Shown: one piece after another, positions 44,210-52,904 of the stretch | How the letters are laid out: each line of letters starts with the position of its first letter | Position numbering within the stretch: position 1 is the first letter of the stretch | Assembly: GCA_947625355.1 (NCBI GenBank) | Contig: CANQOA010000002.1 | Location: 1-64,000, forward strand | DNA length: 64,000 nt | Origin: an uncultured Oscillospiraceae bacterium | GTDB lineage: Bacteria > Bacillota > Clostridia > Oscillospirales > Oscillospiraceae | Direction of reading: 5' to 3' | The notes under the pieces: model-generated | The model's database searches: none | What the model saw: only the letters and a program-made list of their open reading frames with translations | What the model was told of the DNA's origin: nothing | Translations under genes and position numbers: made by a program

Positions 44210-45282
44210 CCCGCTATGATCCTCGCCACGTCGTTATACATCACATATACCATCAGCGCCATCAGCAGCACCAGCCCCGCCGTGTTGATGTAGCCCTCAT
44301 ATTTGGGGTCGATCCGCCGGCGGAGGATGTGCTCCAAAAGCCAGGTCACGATAAGGAAGAACACCCGTCCTCCGTCCAGCGCCGGCAGGGGCAGCAGATT
44401 CATCACCGCCAGGTTCACCGCGATGAACGCCGCGAAATACAGCACGTTCAGGACCCCGTCCGCCACCGTGGCCGCCTCGGTGCCCACCTGAGCCATCATG
44501 TCCACCACGCCCACCACGCCGGTGATCTGCTTGACGCCCACCGCGCCGGTGATCAGGTCTGTCAGCCCCAGCCGCACCATCCGCACGAAATCCAGCGCGC
44601 AGTACCAGGTATACTTGATCTTGGCCCACAGGCCGGACTCCTGGTTTTCAAAATAAAACCCGTAGCGCTTCACCTGCTGGCCGGTGTCCGGGTCCGTGTA
44701 CTCCCGCAGGGTCATGGGGAAGTCCTCCAGGACCACCTTTTTCCCGTCCCGGATCAGCTCCAGGTCCATCTTCCCGTTTCGGCTCCGGGCCATATAGGTG
44801 GACACGTCGCTGGCCAGGTAGGTCCGCTCCCCGTTGACGCGGTAGAACGTGTCCCCCAGCATGATGGCGTCCTCCCCCTCATAGGGGCAGCCCTCCATGA
44901 ACCGGGTCACCGTGGGCACGGAAAAGGCCGGCAGCTGGGAATAGCACACCGCGATGAGCCCCAGCCCCAGCAAGAAATTCATGGCCGCGCCGGCCACCAG
45001 GATGATGAACCTCTTCCAGGCCGCCGCGTTGACGAAGGCCGCCGGGTCGTCGGACGAGCCGTCCTCCCCCTCCATGGCGCAGAACCCGCCGATGGGCAGG
45101 CACCGCAGGCTCACTCTGGTGCCGGAGGCGGTGTCCCTCCGCCACAGCACCGGGCCCATGCCCAGGGAGAACTCCAGCACCTTCACCCCGCACGCCCGGG
45201 CCGCCATGAAATGGCCCAGCTCGTGGATGGCGATCAGCACCCCGAAGATCAGTATCGCAAGCAAGATATAGAGAAATGTCAT
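44206..45282 (-). CDS. rseP: RIP metalloprotease RseP (site-2 protease)
   Basis: A 358-residue intramembrane zinc protease. The active site HELGHF lies in the first helix and LPLPALDGGRVFF in a later one, with a PDZ domain between. These proteases cleave anti-sigma factors or remnant peptides; the zinc-finger anti-sigma gene at 51884 could be a substrate. It lies 32 bases after dxr and overlaps ispG. Confidence 0.94.
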   Translation of the reverse strand: MTFLYILLAILIFGVLIAIHELGHFMAARACGVKVLEFSLGMGPVLWRRDTASGTRVSLRCLPIGGFCAMEGEDGSSDDPAAFVNAAAWKRFIILVAGAAMNFLLGLGLIAVCYSQLPAFSVPTVTRFMEGCPYEGEDAIMLGDTFYRVNGERTYLASDVSTYMARSRNGKMDLELIRDGKKVVLEDFPMTLREYTDPDTGQQVKRYGFYFENQESGLWAKIKYTWYCALDFVRMVRLGLTDLITGAVGVKQITGVVGVVDMMAQVGTEAATVADGVLNVLYFAAFIAVNLAVMNLLPLPALDGGRVFFLIVTWLLEHILRRRIDPKYEGYINTAGLVLLMALMVYVMYNDVARIIAG

Positions 45283-45314
45283 AGTACCACCAGTTTATTC
45301 CGTGAAAAAACCGA

Positions 45315-46448
45315 TTATTGCTCCAGGACCAGCCGCCTCGCCTCGGCGTCGGCCGTCAAAATGTCGTCCAGAGCCGGGTCCGGGATCTCCCCCGCCCGCT
45401 CCACCGCGGCCGCCACCCGGTCATAGATGTCATTATACCCGATCTTCCCCGCCAGAAACAGCGCCACCGCCGCCTCGTTGGCCGCGCTCATCACCGCCGG
45501 CGCGACGCCGCCCCGGCGGGCGCAGTCCATGGCCAGGGCCAGACAGGGCGTTTTTTCCGGGTCCGGGGCCTCAAAGGTCATGTCCCGCATCTGCCAGAAG
45601 TCCAGCCGTTCATAGGGCGACGGGCTCCGCTCCGGCCAGGTCATGGCATATTGGATGGGCAGGCCCATATCCGGCACCGCCAGCTGCGCCAGCACGGTGC
45701 CGTCGATGAGCTCCACCATGGAGTGGATCACGCTCTGGGGGTGGATCACCACCTGGATGTCGTCGGGGCGCACGGAAAAAAGGTGCATGGCCTCGATGAA
45801 TTCCAGCCCCTTGTTCATCATGGTGGCACTGTCCACGGAGATCTTGGCGCCCATGTGCCAGTTGGGGTGGCGCACCGCCTGCTCCGGCGTGACGGAGGCG
45901 GTCTGCTCTCTCGTCCAGCCCCGGAAGGGGCCGCCCGATCCGGTGAGCAGGATCTTGTGCAGCTGGTCCCGCCGGCCCTCCAGGCACTGGAAGATGGCCG
46001 AGTGCTCCGAGTCCACGGGCACGATCTGGGCCCCCGCCTCCCTGGCCGCGCGCATCACGATGGACCCGGCGCAGACCAGCGTCTCCTTGTTGGCCAGGCA
46101 GATGCGCTCCTTCGCCGCGATGGCGTCCAGCGTCGGCCGCAGCCCCACAGAGCCGGACACCGCCGTCACCACCGCCTCGCAGCCGTATACCGCCGCCCGG
46201 CGCAGGCCCTCCAGGCCCTCGCCGATCTCAATGTCCAGGTCTGCCACGGCCACCCGCAGCGCCCTGGCGGCCGCCGGGTCATACACCGCCGCGTAAGCCG
46301 GGCGGAATTTTCTGATCTGCTCTTCCAGCAGCCCGATGTTCCTCTGGGCGGCCAGGGCCGTGACGCGGATGCCCAGCCGCTCCGCCGCCGCCAGGCTCTG
46401 CCGGCCGATGGAGCCGGTGGAGCCCAGGATGGATACGGTCCGGATCAT
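45315..46448 (-). CDS. dxr: 1-deoxy-D-xylulose 5-phosphate reductoisomerase
   Basis: A 377-residue NADPH enzyme of the MEP pathway. N-terminal ILGSTGSIGRQSL binds NADPH; ANKETLVCAG, PVDSEHSAIFQ and NWHMGAKISVDSATMMNKGLE are diagnostic active-site stretches. It overlaps uppS by four bases. The cdsA gene often found between uppS and dxr is missing here. Confidence 0.96.
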   Translation of the reverse strand: MIRTVSILGSTGSIGRQSLAAAERLGIRVTALAAQRNIGLLEEQIRKFRPAYAAVYDPAAARALRVAVADLDIEIGEGLEGLRRAAVYGCEAVVTAVSGSVGLRPTLDAIAAKERICLANKETLVCAGSIVMRAAREAGAQIVPVDSEHSAIFQCLEGRRDQLHKILLTGSGGPFRGWTREQTASVTPEQAVRHPNWHMGAKISVDSATMMNKGLEFIEAMHLFSVRPDDIQVVIHPQSVIHSMVELIDGTVLAQLAVPDMGLPIQYAMTWPERSPSPYERLDFWQMRDMTFEAPDPEKTPCLALAMDCARRGGVAPAVMSAANEAAVALFLAGKIGYNDIYDRVAAAVERAGEIPDPALDDILTADAEARRLVLEQ

Positions 46449-47173
46449 TGGCTCTCCCCCACTGCGCCAAAGCGGCGTTCCCGGCCGCAGTAGGCCGCGA
46501 TGGCCTTATCCAGCTCCGCCTCGTCGAAGTCCGGCCACAGCACGTCGGAGAAATAGAGCTCCGCGTAAGCCAGCTCCCACAGCAGGAAGTTGGAGATGCG
46601 CTTCTCCCCGCCCGGCCGGATGAGCAGGTCCGGGTCCGGGATGGACCCGCCCCACATATAGGAGCCGAAGCGGTCCTCGTCCAGCTCCGGGCAGCCCTCC
46701 GCCGCCCACTTTTTCGCCGCCCGGACGATCTCGTCCCGGCCACCGTAGTTGAGGCAGATGTTCACCTGGCCGCCCGTATAGGCAGCCGAGCGCTCCATGC
46801 ACTGCTCGCACATCCGCCGCAGCTCCGGGCTGAAGGGGGCCAGATCCCCGAAGATGCGGATGCGCACCTTCTCCTTGTCCATATCCCGCAGCGCCTGGCG
46901 CAGATACCGCTCCAGCAGGGCCATGATGCCGTCCACCTCGTCCTTGGGCCGCTTCCAGTTCTCCGTGGAGAAGGCGTACACCGTCAGGTACTCGATGCCC
47001 AGCTTTTGGCAGTACCGGGCCATCCGGCGGAAGCTGTCCGCGCCGGCGGAATGGCCCGCCGTCCGGGGCAGGCCCTGCCGCTTGGCCCAGCGGCCGTTGC
47101 CGTCCATGATAACGGCGATATGGCGGGGGAGCCCCGAAGGCCCTCCCGCCAGGTCGTTTCCCTTTGCGCTCAT
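46445..47173 (-). CDS. uppS: Isoprenyl transferase (undecaprenyl diphosphate synthase)
   Basis: A 242-residue cis-prenyltransferase making the lipid carrier for cell-wall synthesis. VIMDGNGRWAKRQ holds the catalytic aspartate; FSTENWKRP and LIRPGGEKRISNFLLWELAYAE complete the family signature. It overlaps frr and dxr by four bases each. Confidence 0.96.
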   Translation of the reverse strand: MSAKGNDLAGGPSGLPRHIAVIMDGNGRWAKRQGLPRTAGHSAGADSFRRMARYCQKLGIEYLTVYAFSTENWKRPKDEVDGIMALLERYLRQALRDMDKEKVRIRIFGDLAPFSPELRRMCEQCMERSAAYTGGQVNICLNYGGRDEIVRAAKKWAAEGCPELDEDRFGSYMWGGSIPDPDLLIRPGGEKRISNFLLWELAYAELYFSDVLWPDFDEAELDKAIAAYCGRERRFGAVGESQ

Positions 47174-47721
47174 ATGGCGAACAGCTCTTTTTCCTTGGCC
47201 TCGGTGAGCTTGTCGATGTCCTTGATGTTGTCGTCGGTCAGCTTCTGCAGCTCCTTCTCCAGGTCCTTTTGGTCGTCCTCGGTGATCTCGCTGGCCTTCT
47301 GCTGCTTCTTGATCTTGTCCATGGCGTCCCGGCGGATGTTGCGCACAGCCACCTTGGCCTCTTCGCCGTACTTGCGGACCTGCTTGGCCAGCTCCTTGCG
47401 CCGTTCCTCGGTCAGCTGGGGGAAGGCCAGCCGGATGACGCGGCCGTCGTTCTGGGGGTTGATGCCCAGCTCCGAAGCCTGGATGGCCTTCTCGATGCCC
47501 TTGAGGATCGAGGCGTCCCAGGGGGAGATCACCAGCGTACGGGGGTCAGGCACGGAGATGGCCGCCACCTGGTTGATGGGCGTGGCCGAGCCATAGTAGT
47601 CCACGGTGATGCCGTTGAGCACGGCGGCGTTGGCCCGTCCGGCGCGGACGGCGTCGAACTGTCCGGACAGAAACTCCTTGGCCTTGGTCATTTTCTCTTC
47701 AAATTCCTTGAGCTCCGACAT
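47170..47721 (-). CDS. frr: Ribosome recycling factor
   Basis: A 183-residue factor that with EF-G splits post-termination ribosomes. RAGRANAAVLNGITVDYYG and a charged C-terminal helix are typical. The start MSELKEF is chosen because AGGAGG lies 8 bases before it; the longer ORF-track start is not supported. It is 59 bases downstream of pyrH. Confidence 0.96.
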   Translation of the reverse strand: MSELKEFEEKMTKAKEFLSGQFDAVRAGRANAAVLNGITVDYYGSATPINQVAAISVPDPRTLVISPWDASILKGIEKAIQASELGINPQNDGRVIRLAFPQLTEERRKELAKQVRKYGEEAKVAVRNIRRDAMDKIKKQQKASEITEDDQKDLEKELQKLTDDNIKDIDKLTEAKEKELFAI

Positions 47722-47780
47722 AGTCAGGTCCTCCTTTTGTTTGTTGTAGCTATCGAAAACCGGGCCGCGCCCGGCATGGA

Positions 47781-48494
47781 TCAACAGACGACGGTGCCGA
47801 TCTTCTCGCCCCGGACCACCCGGAGGATGTTCTCCGGCGGATCGAGGGCAAAGATCATGGTGGGGATGCCGTTGTCCCGCAGAAGGCTCGCCGCCGCCGC
47901 GTCGATCACCCGCAGGTCCTTGGCCAGCATCTCCCCGTAGCCGACGGTGTCCAGCCGCCGGGCGGTGGGATCGGTCTTGGGATCGGCGGTATAGACGCCG
48001 TCGACGCTCTTGGCCATCAGCAGCGCGTCCGCCCCGATCTCGGCGGCCTTCAGCGCCGCGGCGGAGTCGGTGGTGAAATAGGGATTGCCGCTGCCGGCGG
48101 CGAACAGGACCACCCTGCCCTTTTCCAGGTGGTGCATCGCCCGGTGGTAGGAGTAGGGCTCGGCGATGCGGACCATGTCGATCATGGTCATCACCCGGGC
48201 GGGGACGCCCTCCTGCTCCAGCACCTCCGCCAGGGCCAGGCTGTTCATGACCGTGGCCAGCATGCCCATCTTATCGGCCTGGGAGCGCTCCATCTTGCCG
48301 CCGCCGTCCTTGGCGCCGCGCCAGTAGTTGCCGCCGCCGGTGACGATGCCCACCTGGACGCCCGCCGCCGCGCAGGCCCCGATGGCCCGGGCCACCCGGT
48401 GCATCACGGCAAAATCCAGGCCCCGGCCGCTCTCGCCTCCCAGGGCCTCGCCGCTGAGCTTCAAGAGCACCCGGCGGTATTTCAACGCTTCCAT
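47781..48494 (-). CDS. pyrH: UMP kinase
   Basis: A 237-residue amino-acid-kinase-fold enzyme making UDP. LLKLSGEALGG at the N-terminus, GGGNYWRGAK and KSVDGVYTADPKTDP mark the family. First gene of the operon pyrH-frr-uppS-dxr-rseP-ispG-polC. Confidence 0.96.
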   Translation of the reverse strand: MEALKYRRVLLKLSGEALGGESGRGLDFAVMHRVARAIGACAAAGVQVGIVTGGGNYWRGAKDGGGKMERSQADKMGMLATVMNSLALAEVLEQEGVPARVMTMIDMVRIAEPYSYHRAMHHLEKGRVVLFAAGSGNPYFTTDSAAALKAAEIGADALLMAKSVDGVYTADPKTDPTARRLDTVGYGEMLAKDLRVIDAAAASLLRDNGIPTMIFALDPPENILRVVRGEKIGTVVC

Positions 48495-48522
48495 GGGAAC
48501 ACGCCTCCCTTGCCTTTTCCTA

Positions 48523-48551
48523 TTGTACGGGCCAAAGGTAACAATTTCAAC
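48523..48551 (-). promoter_or_regulatory. Sigma-A promoter of the pyrH-polC operon
   Basis: TTGAAA and TACAAT with a 17-bp spacer on the minus strand, 29 bases before the pyrH start. Confidence 0.65.
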
Positions 48552-48647
48552 CCCATCGGGCCGCCCTGATCCCGCATTTTAAATTTTACCACACTTGCCC
48601 GCCGATTTCAACCGGCTTCGCAGGACCGGCGGGGGTATCATCGTGCC

Positions 48648-49454
48648 ATGAGGACCGTGTATCTGGATGAGCTGTTCTGTCTGAACCTGGCCATCGACTA
48701 CTTTTTGCTGCTGGGGACGGCCAAGGTCTGCGCCCTGCCCTACCGGCGGGGGCGGTTCCTGGCGGGCGCGGCCCTGGGGGCGGCATGGTGCTGTCTGGCC
48801 CTGCTGCCGGGGATGGGCTGGCTGGGCTCGCCGGCCATGCTGCCGGCGGCCGCTCTGGCCATGACGGTCGCGGCCTTCGGGGACCGGCGGCGCATCGGCC
48901 GGCCCTTCGCCGTGTTTTTGGGGCTGACGGCCCTGTTCGGCGGGACGGTATACGCCGCGGCGCTGCTCCGGGGCGGCGGGGGCGGGCCGCTGCTGCGGCT
49001 GGATATGCGGGTGCTGGCGCTGGCCTTCGCCGTCAGCTGGGCGGCGGTGAGCCTGCTGTTCCGGGGCACGGCGAAAAGCGCCGGGCGGCGGGTGCTGGAG
49101 GTGACGCTGGAGCGCGGCGGCCGCGCGGTGACGCTGCGGGCCCTGGAGGACACGGGAAACGGCCTTGTGGACCCGATCACCGGCTGCGCCGCCCTGGTGG
49201 CGGAGGCGGACGCGGTGGCGGACCTGTTCGCCCCGGAGGACGCGGCGCTGCTCCGGGGCCCGCCGGCGGAGGCCGTGCTGCGCATCGAGGGCCTGCGGCT
49301 CATCCCCTACGCCGGCGTGGACGGCAGCGCCCGCCTCATGGCCGCCTTCCGTCCGGACCGGGTGACGGTCCAGGGACGGGAGCGCAAGGACCTGATCGCC
49401 GCGGTGACGCCCGCGCCCATCGGCGCCGGCGGCATGTACGACGCCGTGATCTGA
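48648..49454 (+). CDS. spoIIGA: Sigma-E processing peptidase SpoIIGA
   Basis: A 268-residue protein with about five membrane helices in the first half ([32 protein letters not shown] and others) and an aspartic-protease-like domain carrying [14 protein letters not shown], where the aspartate is catalytic. In sporulation it activates pro-sigma-E in the mother cell. It lies 17 bases ahead of sigE. Spo0A boxes were looked for upstream and not found. Confidence 0.9.
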   Translation: MRTVYLDELFCLNLAIDYFLLLGTAKVCALPYRRGRFLAGAALGAAWCCLALLPGMGWLGSPAMLPAAALAMTVAAFGDRRRIGRPFAVFLGLTALFGGTVYAAALLRGGGGGPLLRLDMRVLALAFAVSWAAVSLLFRGTAKSAGRRVLEVTLERGGRAVTLRALEDTGNGLVDPITGCAALVAEADAVADLFAPEDAALLRGPPAEAVLRIEGLRLIPYAGVDGSARLMAAFRPDRVTVQGRERKDLIAAVTPAPIGAGGMYDAVI

Positions 49455-49471
49455 CGAGAAAGGAGCTGCTT

Positions 49472-50176
49472 ATGCACAAACTGAGACTCTTTCTACGAAA
49501 GCTGTTCCTGCGGCTGGCTCCCCCGCCCCGCATCTTTTACATCGGCGGCAGCGACGCGCTGCCCCCGCCCCTGGACCGGGAACGGGAGGACGCCGCCATC
49601 GCCGGCCTGATGGCCGGGGACCACGAGGCCCGCCAGACGCTCATCGAGCACAACCTGCGCCTGGTGGTGTACATCGCCCGCCGGTTCGAGAACACCGGCG
49701 TGAACATCGAGGACCTGATCAGCATCGGCACCATCGGCCTGATCAAGGCCATCGGCACTTTCGACCCGGCCAAGCGCATCAAGCTGGCCACCTACGCCTC
49801 CCGCTGCATCGAGAACGAGATCCTCATGTACCTGCGCAAAAAAAGCTCCCAGCGCACGGAGGTGTCCATCGACGAGCCGCTGAACACCGACTGGGACGGC
49901 AACGAGCTGCTGCTCAGCGACGTGCTGGGCACCGACGGCGAGGAGGTCAGCAAGCCCATCGAGGACGACGTGGAGCGGCAGCTGCTCATGGAGGCGGTGG
50001 ACCGGCTGGAGGAGCGGGAGCGCACCATCATCCTGCTGCGCTTCGGCCTGGGCGGCCGGCGGGAGATGACACAAAAGGAGGTGGCGGACCTGCTGGGCAT
50101 CAGCCAGAGCTACATCAGCCGCCTGGAAAAGCGCATCATCCTGCGCCTGCGCCGGGAGCTGATCCGGCAGTTTTGA
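49472..50176 (+). CDS. sigE: Sporulation sigma factor SigE (pro-sigma-E)
   Basis: A 234-residue sigma-70 family factor of the mother cell. It has a hydrophobic, basic pro-sequence at the start ([15 protein letters not shown]), region 2 ([35 protein letters not shown]) and region 4 ([19 protein letters not shown]). The start MHKLRL has AAAGGAG before it and lies inside the longer track frame. The forespore sigG gene, frequently next in this locus, is absent; dusB follows. Confidence 0.94.
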   Translation: MHKLRLFLRKLFLRLAPPPRIFYIGGSDALPPPLDREREDAAIAGLMAGDHEARQTLIEHNLRLVVYIARRFENTGVNIEDLISIGTIGLIKAIGTFDPAKRIKLATYASRCIENEILMYLRKKSSQRTEVSIDEPLNTDWDGNELLLSDVLGTDGEEVSKPIEDDVERQLLMEAVDRLEERERTIILLRFGLGGRREMTQKEVADLLGISQSYISRLEKRIILRLRRELIRQF

Positions 50177-50204
50177 GCCGGCGCCTCCCGGCGGCCAGGA
50201 GCAA

Positions 50205-50232
50205 AAATTATGTAAATCATATTATGTCTACT
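50205..50232. repeat. AT-rich tandem motif in the sigE-dusB gap
   Basis: TTATGTAAATCATA and TTATGTCTACTTAT follow in tandem with a 14-bp period. A related pair, TTATGGTAATCATA-TTATGTTAAC, occurs at 6162-6185 after the lacI-type gene. Both are in otherwise GC-rich intergenic DNA. Confidence 0.5.
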
Positions 50233-50244
50233 TATGGAAAAAGA

Positions 50245-50282
50245 TTGACACCCCGGCCCGTTGCATTTACAATGGGCCGGGG
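50245..50282 (+). promoter_or_regulatory. dusB promoter overlapping a 13-bp inverted repeat
   Basis: TTGACA-17-TACAAT (50245-50273). The spacer and -10 are part of a 13-bp stem CCCCGGCCCGTTG/CAATGGGCCGGGG (50251-50282, one G-T pair). It may be a sigE terminator, an operator, or both. Confidence 0.55.
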
Positions 50283-50307
50283 AACTTTTACGCCCCTGGG
50301 AGGGTCT

Positions 50308-51276
50308 ATGCGTATCGGTCAGGTCGAGCTCGCTTCCGGCGCGGCGCTGGCCCCCATGGCGGGGGTCACGGACGCCGCTTTTCGCCATATCTGCGCGGGG
50401 CTGGGCGCGGCGCTGACCTGCACGGAGATGGTCTCCAGCCGGGGGCTGGTGTACAATGACCCCAAGACAAAGGAGCTGCTGCTGTGCCCTCCCGGCGACG
50501 GCCCCACCGCCGCCCAGATCTTCGGCTCGGACCCGGCCATCATGGCCGAGGCAGCCGCCATGGCCCTGGAGATATCCGGGGCGGACATCCTGGACATCAA
50601 CATGGGCTGCCCCGTGGGCAAGATCGTCCGAAGCGGCGACGGCTCCGCCCTCATGCGGGACCCGGAGAAGGCCGGGCGCATCATCGAGGCGTGCGTGAGA
50701 GCGGTGGACAGGCCGGTGACGGTGAAGTTCCGCAAGGGCTGGGACGGCGGGAACGTGAACGCGGTGGAATTCGCGCGGGTATGCCAGGCCGCTGGGGCCG
50801 CCGCCGTCACCGTCCACGGCCGGACGCGTGTGCAGATGTACGCCGGCGCGGCGGACTGGGACATCATCCGGGACGTGAAGGCGGCGGTGTCCATCCCGGT
50901 GATCGCCAACGGGGACGTGTTCTCCGGGCCCGACGCCCTGCGCATTTTGAAGCGCACCGGCGCGGACATGTGCATGGTGGGCCGGGGCTGCTTCGGGGAC
51001 CCGTGGCTCTTCGCCCGCATCCGGGCGGTCCTGGCGGGCGAGCCGGAGCCGCCGCTGCCGCCGCTCAGCCAGCGGATGGACGCGGCGCTGGAGCAGTTCA
51101 CCCTCGCCTGCCAGTGGAAGGACCCCCACATCGCCTGTCTGGAGGCGCGCAAGCAGCTTTGCTGGTATCTGCGGGGCGTCCCCTGGTCGGGACCCATCAA
51201 GCGGGAGATGGTCCATGTGAACACTCTGGACGACATCCGGGCCATCATCGCCCGCATCAAACGGGAGCTGGGATAG
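50308..51276 (+). CDS. dusB: tRNA-dihydrouridine synthase (DusB-like)
   Basis: A 322-residue FMN enzyme that reduces uridines in tRNA. ALAPMAGVTDAAFR at the N-terminus, the catalytic cysteine in DINMGCPVGKI, VKFRKGWD and VHGRTRVQMY mark the family. The start MRIGQVE follows GGGAGG and the promoter; the upstream track start precedes the -10 and is rejected. Its TAG abuts the ATG of the ECF sigma gene, so the genes are co-transcribed. Confidence 0.94.
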   Translation: MRIGQVELASGAALAPMAGVTDAAFRHICAGLGAALTCTEMVSSRGLVYNDPKTKELLLCPPGDGPTAAQIFGSDPAIMAEAAAMALEISGADILDINMGCPVGKIVRSGDGSALMRDPEKAGRIIEACVRAVDRPVTVKFRKGWDGGNVNAVEFARVCQAAGAAAVTVHGRTRVQMYAGAADWDIIRDVKAAVSIPVIANGDVFSGPDALRILKRTGADMCMVGRGCFGDPWLFARIRAVLAGEPEPPLPPLSQRMDAALEQFTLACQWKDPHIACLEARKQLCWYLRGVPWSGPIKREMVHVNTLDDIRAIIARIKRELG

Positions 51277-51897
51277 ATGACGAGAGACGAGGAAAAAAAC
51301 CTCATACAGCGCGTCCTGGCCGGAGAGACGGAGCTTTTTGAGACGCTGGTCAAGGCCCACGAGCGGGCGGTATACGACCTGGCGCTGCGGATGCTGGGCA
51401 GCGAACAGGACGCCCTGGACGCCGCCCAGGAGGCGTTCTTCCGGGCCTGGCGGGCCCTGGGCTCCTTCCGGGGGGACAGCAAATTCTCCGTGTGGCTGTA
51501 CCGGCTGACCAGCAACGTCTGCCTGGACATGCTCCGGCGCGCGTCCCGCCGGGAGGAGAGCTCCCTCACCGACGAGGAGGGCGAGGACCTGGAGCTGCCG
51601 GACCGGCGCTTCGATCCCCAGACGGAGCTGGAGAAAAAGGAGCTGCGCGCCGCGGTGCGGGAGGGATTGGCCCGGCTGGAGCCCTCCTTCCGTCAGGCGC
51701 TCATCCTGCGGGACATCCACGGCCTTACATACGACGAGATCGCCCAGGCCACCGGCCTGGAGCCCGGCACTGTGAAGAGCCGCATCTTCCGGGCCCGGCG
51801 AAAGCTGGCGGCCTTTCTGGCCTCCGGCGGGAACTTTTCCGCCTCCGGGCCGTCCTATACATCGGAGAAAGGAGGCGGGAACGGTGGCCGGCTGTGA
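51277..51897 (+). CDS. RNA polymerase ECF sigma factor
   Basis: A 206-residue group IV sigma factor with region 2 (YDLALRMLGSEQDALDAAQEAFFRAWRAL, FSVWLYRLTSNVCLDMLRR) and region 4 (ALILRDIHGLTYDEIAQATGLEPGTVKSRIFRARRKL). The start directly follows the dusB stop and the end overlaps its anti-sigma gene by 14 bases. It probably drives an envelope-stress response held off by that anti-sigma. A Gly/Ser-rich C-terminal tail of about 25 residues is unusual. Confidence 0.92.
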   Translation: MTRDEEKNLIQRVLAGETELFETLVKAHERAVYDLALRMLGSEQDALDAAQEAFFRAWRALGSFRGDSKFSVWLYRLTSNVCLDMLRRASRREESSLTDEEGEDLELPDRRFDPQTELEKKELRAAVREGLARLEPSFRQALILRDIHGLTYDEIAQATGLEPGTVKSRIFRARRKLAAFLASGGNFSASGPSYTSEKGGGNGGRL

Positions 51898-52837
51898 ATA
51901 TTACGAGAAACTCATCAACGCCCTTCTGGACGAAGGGCTGACAGCGGAGCAGGAAGCGGACCTGCGGGAGCATGTGCGCGGGTGTCCCTCCTGCCGGCGG
52001 CTGCTCACCGCCGTCACCGCCGCCACGCGCGTCCTCCGGGAGGAGGACCTGGCCCAGCCGCCCGCGGAGCTGGCGGAGGGGGTCATGGCCCGCGTCGCCG
52101 CGGCCGCCGAGGGAGCGGGCCCTGCCCGGCCCATGGCCGCGCCGGAGCCCATCCGGCCCCGCCATTCCCGGTCCCGGCGCCGGTCGCCCTGGGTCCGATG
52201 GGGCGCGGCGGCCTGCCTGGTGCTGGCGGCCGGCGGCGCCGTGTTCGCCCTCCGGGGCGGCCTGCGCGGCGGGGCAAAATCCGCCGCCCCCCAGATGGCC
52301 GCCGTGGACGGTCTGGCCAACGGCGCGGTGGTCTATCAGGCGGCCGGGGAGGACGCGAGCGGCGCGAAGGCCGCTGACGCCGCCATACCGGAGCCCGCCC
52401 AGGCGCCGGAAAACGATGAGAATACCTCCTCCGGCATGGACAGCACGGCGGACAGCGCCATGATCGCGGCGGACGAGGCTGTGCCGGAGGCCGCCGGGGA
52501 CGGCGGCGCGGTCCTGCCCTCTCCCTCCCCCACGCCGGCGGCCCCCGTCATCATCCGGGACGCGGCCCGCGCCGAGGCGGGCACGGTGCCGACGGAGAAC
52601 CGGGAGGCGCTGCTGGCCCTGCTGGAGGGCGGCCAGCCCGCCGGCGGCACCGCCGCCGACTGGGATATGCTGTTCACCGCGGACATCGACGGGCTGACCT
52701 ACACCTTCGCCACCGACGAGAACGCCCGCGTCCTGGTCTGGTGGGACAGCGTCGGCACCGGCCCCATCCGCAGCGGCGGCACGCTGGACGATCTGCGCGC
52801 GCTGATGGTCTTTGCCGAGCCCGTCCTGCCGGAATGA
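51884..52837 (+). CDS. Zinc-finger anti-sigma factor with extracytoplasmic domain
   Basis: A 317-residue membrane protein. The N-terminal zinc-binding anti-sigma motif has Cys4, then HVRGCPSC (HX3CX2C). One helix near residue 105-125 (WGAAACLVLAAGGAVFAL) anchors it, and an Ala/Pro-rich extracytoplasmic part follows, ending in a folded segment (DIDGLTYTFATDENARVLVWW). The GTG start has AAAGGAGG before it and lies inside the sigma gene. Regulated proteolysis by RseP-type proteases would release the sigma factor. Confidence 0.85.
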   Translation: MAGCEYYEKLINALLDEGLTAEQEADLREHVRGCPSCRRLLTAVTAATRVLREEDLAQPPAELAEGVMARVAAAAEGAGPARPMAAPEPIRPRHSRSRRRSPWVRWGAAACLVLAAGGAVFALRGGLRGGAKSAAPQMAAVDGLANGAVVYQAAGEDASGAKAADAAIPEPAQAPENDENTSSGMDSTADSAMIAADEAVPEAAGDGGAVLPSPSPTPAAPVIIRDAARAEAGTVPTENREALLALLEGGQPAGGTAADWDMLFTADIDGLTYTFATDENARVLVWWDSVGTGPIRSGGTLDDLRALMVFAEPVLPE

Positions 52838-52852
52838 CCCGAAAATGCAACG

Positions 52853-52883
52853 AACGCCCGCCGGGATATCCCGACGGGCGTTT
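52853..52883. terminator. Convergent terminator hairpin
   Basis: AACGCCCGCCGGGA pairs with its near-complement between the anti-sigma gene and the leftward GGDEF gene; TTTCC follows on plus. Confidence 0.6.
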
Positions 52884-52904
52884 CCTATATCGTTTTTCCG
52901 CGCG

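Noticed and set aside
48600-48650. Leaderless spoIIGA start after TATCAT
   Set aside because: No -35 at the right distance and no Spo0A box; likely chance.
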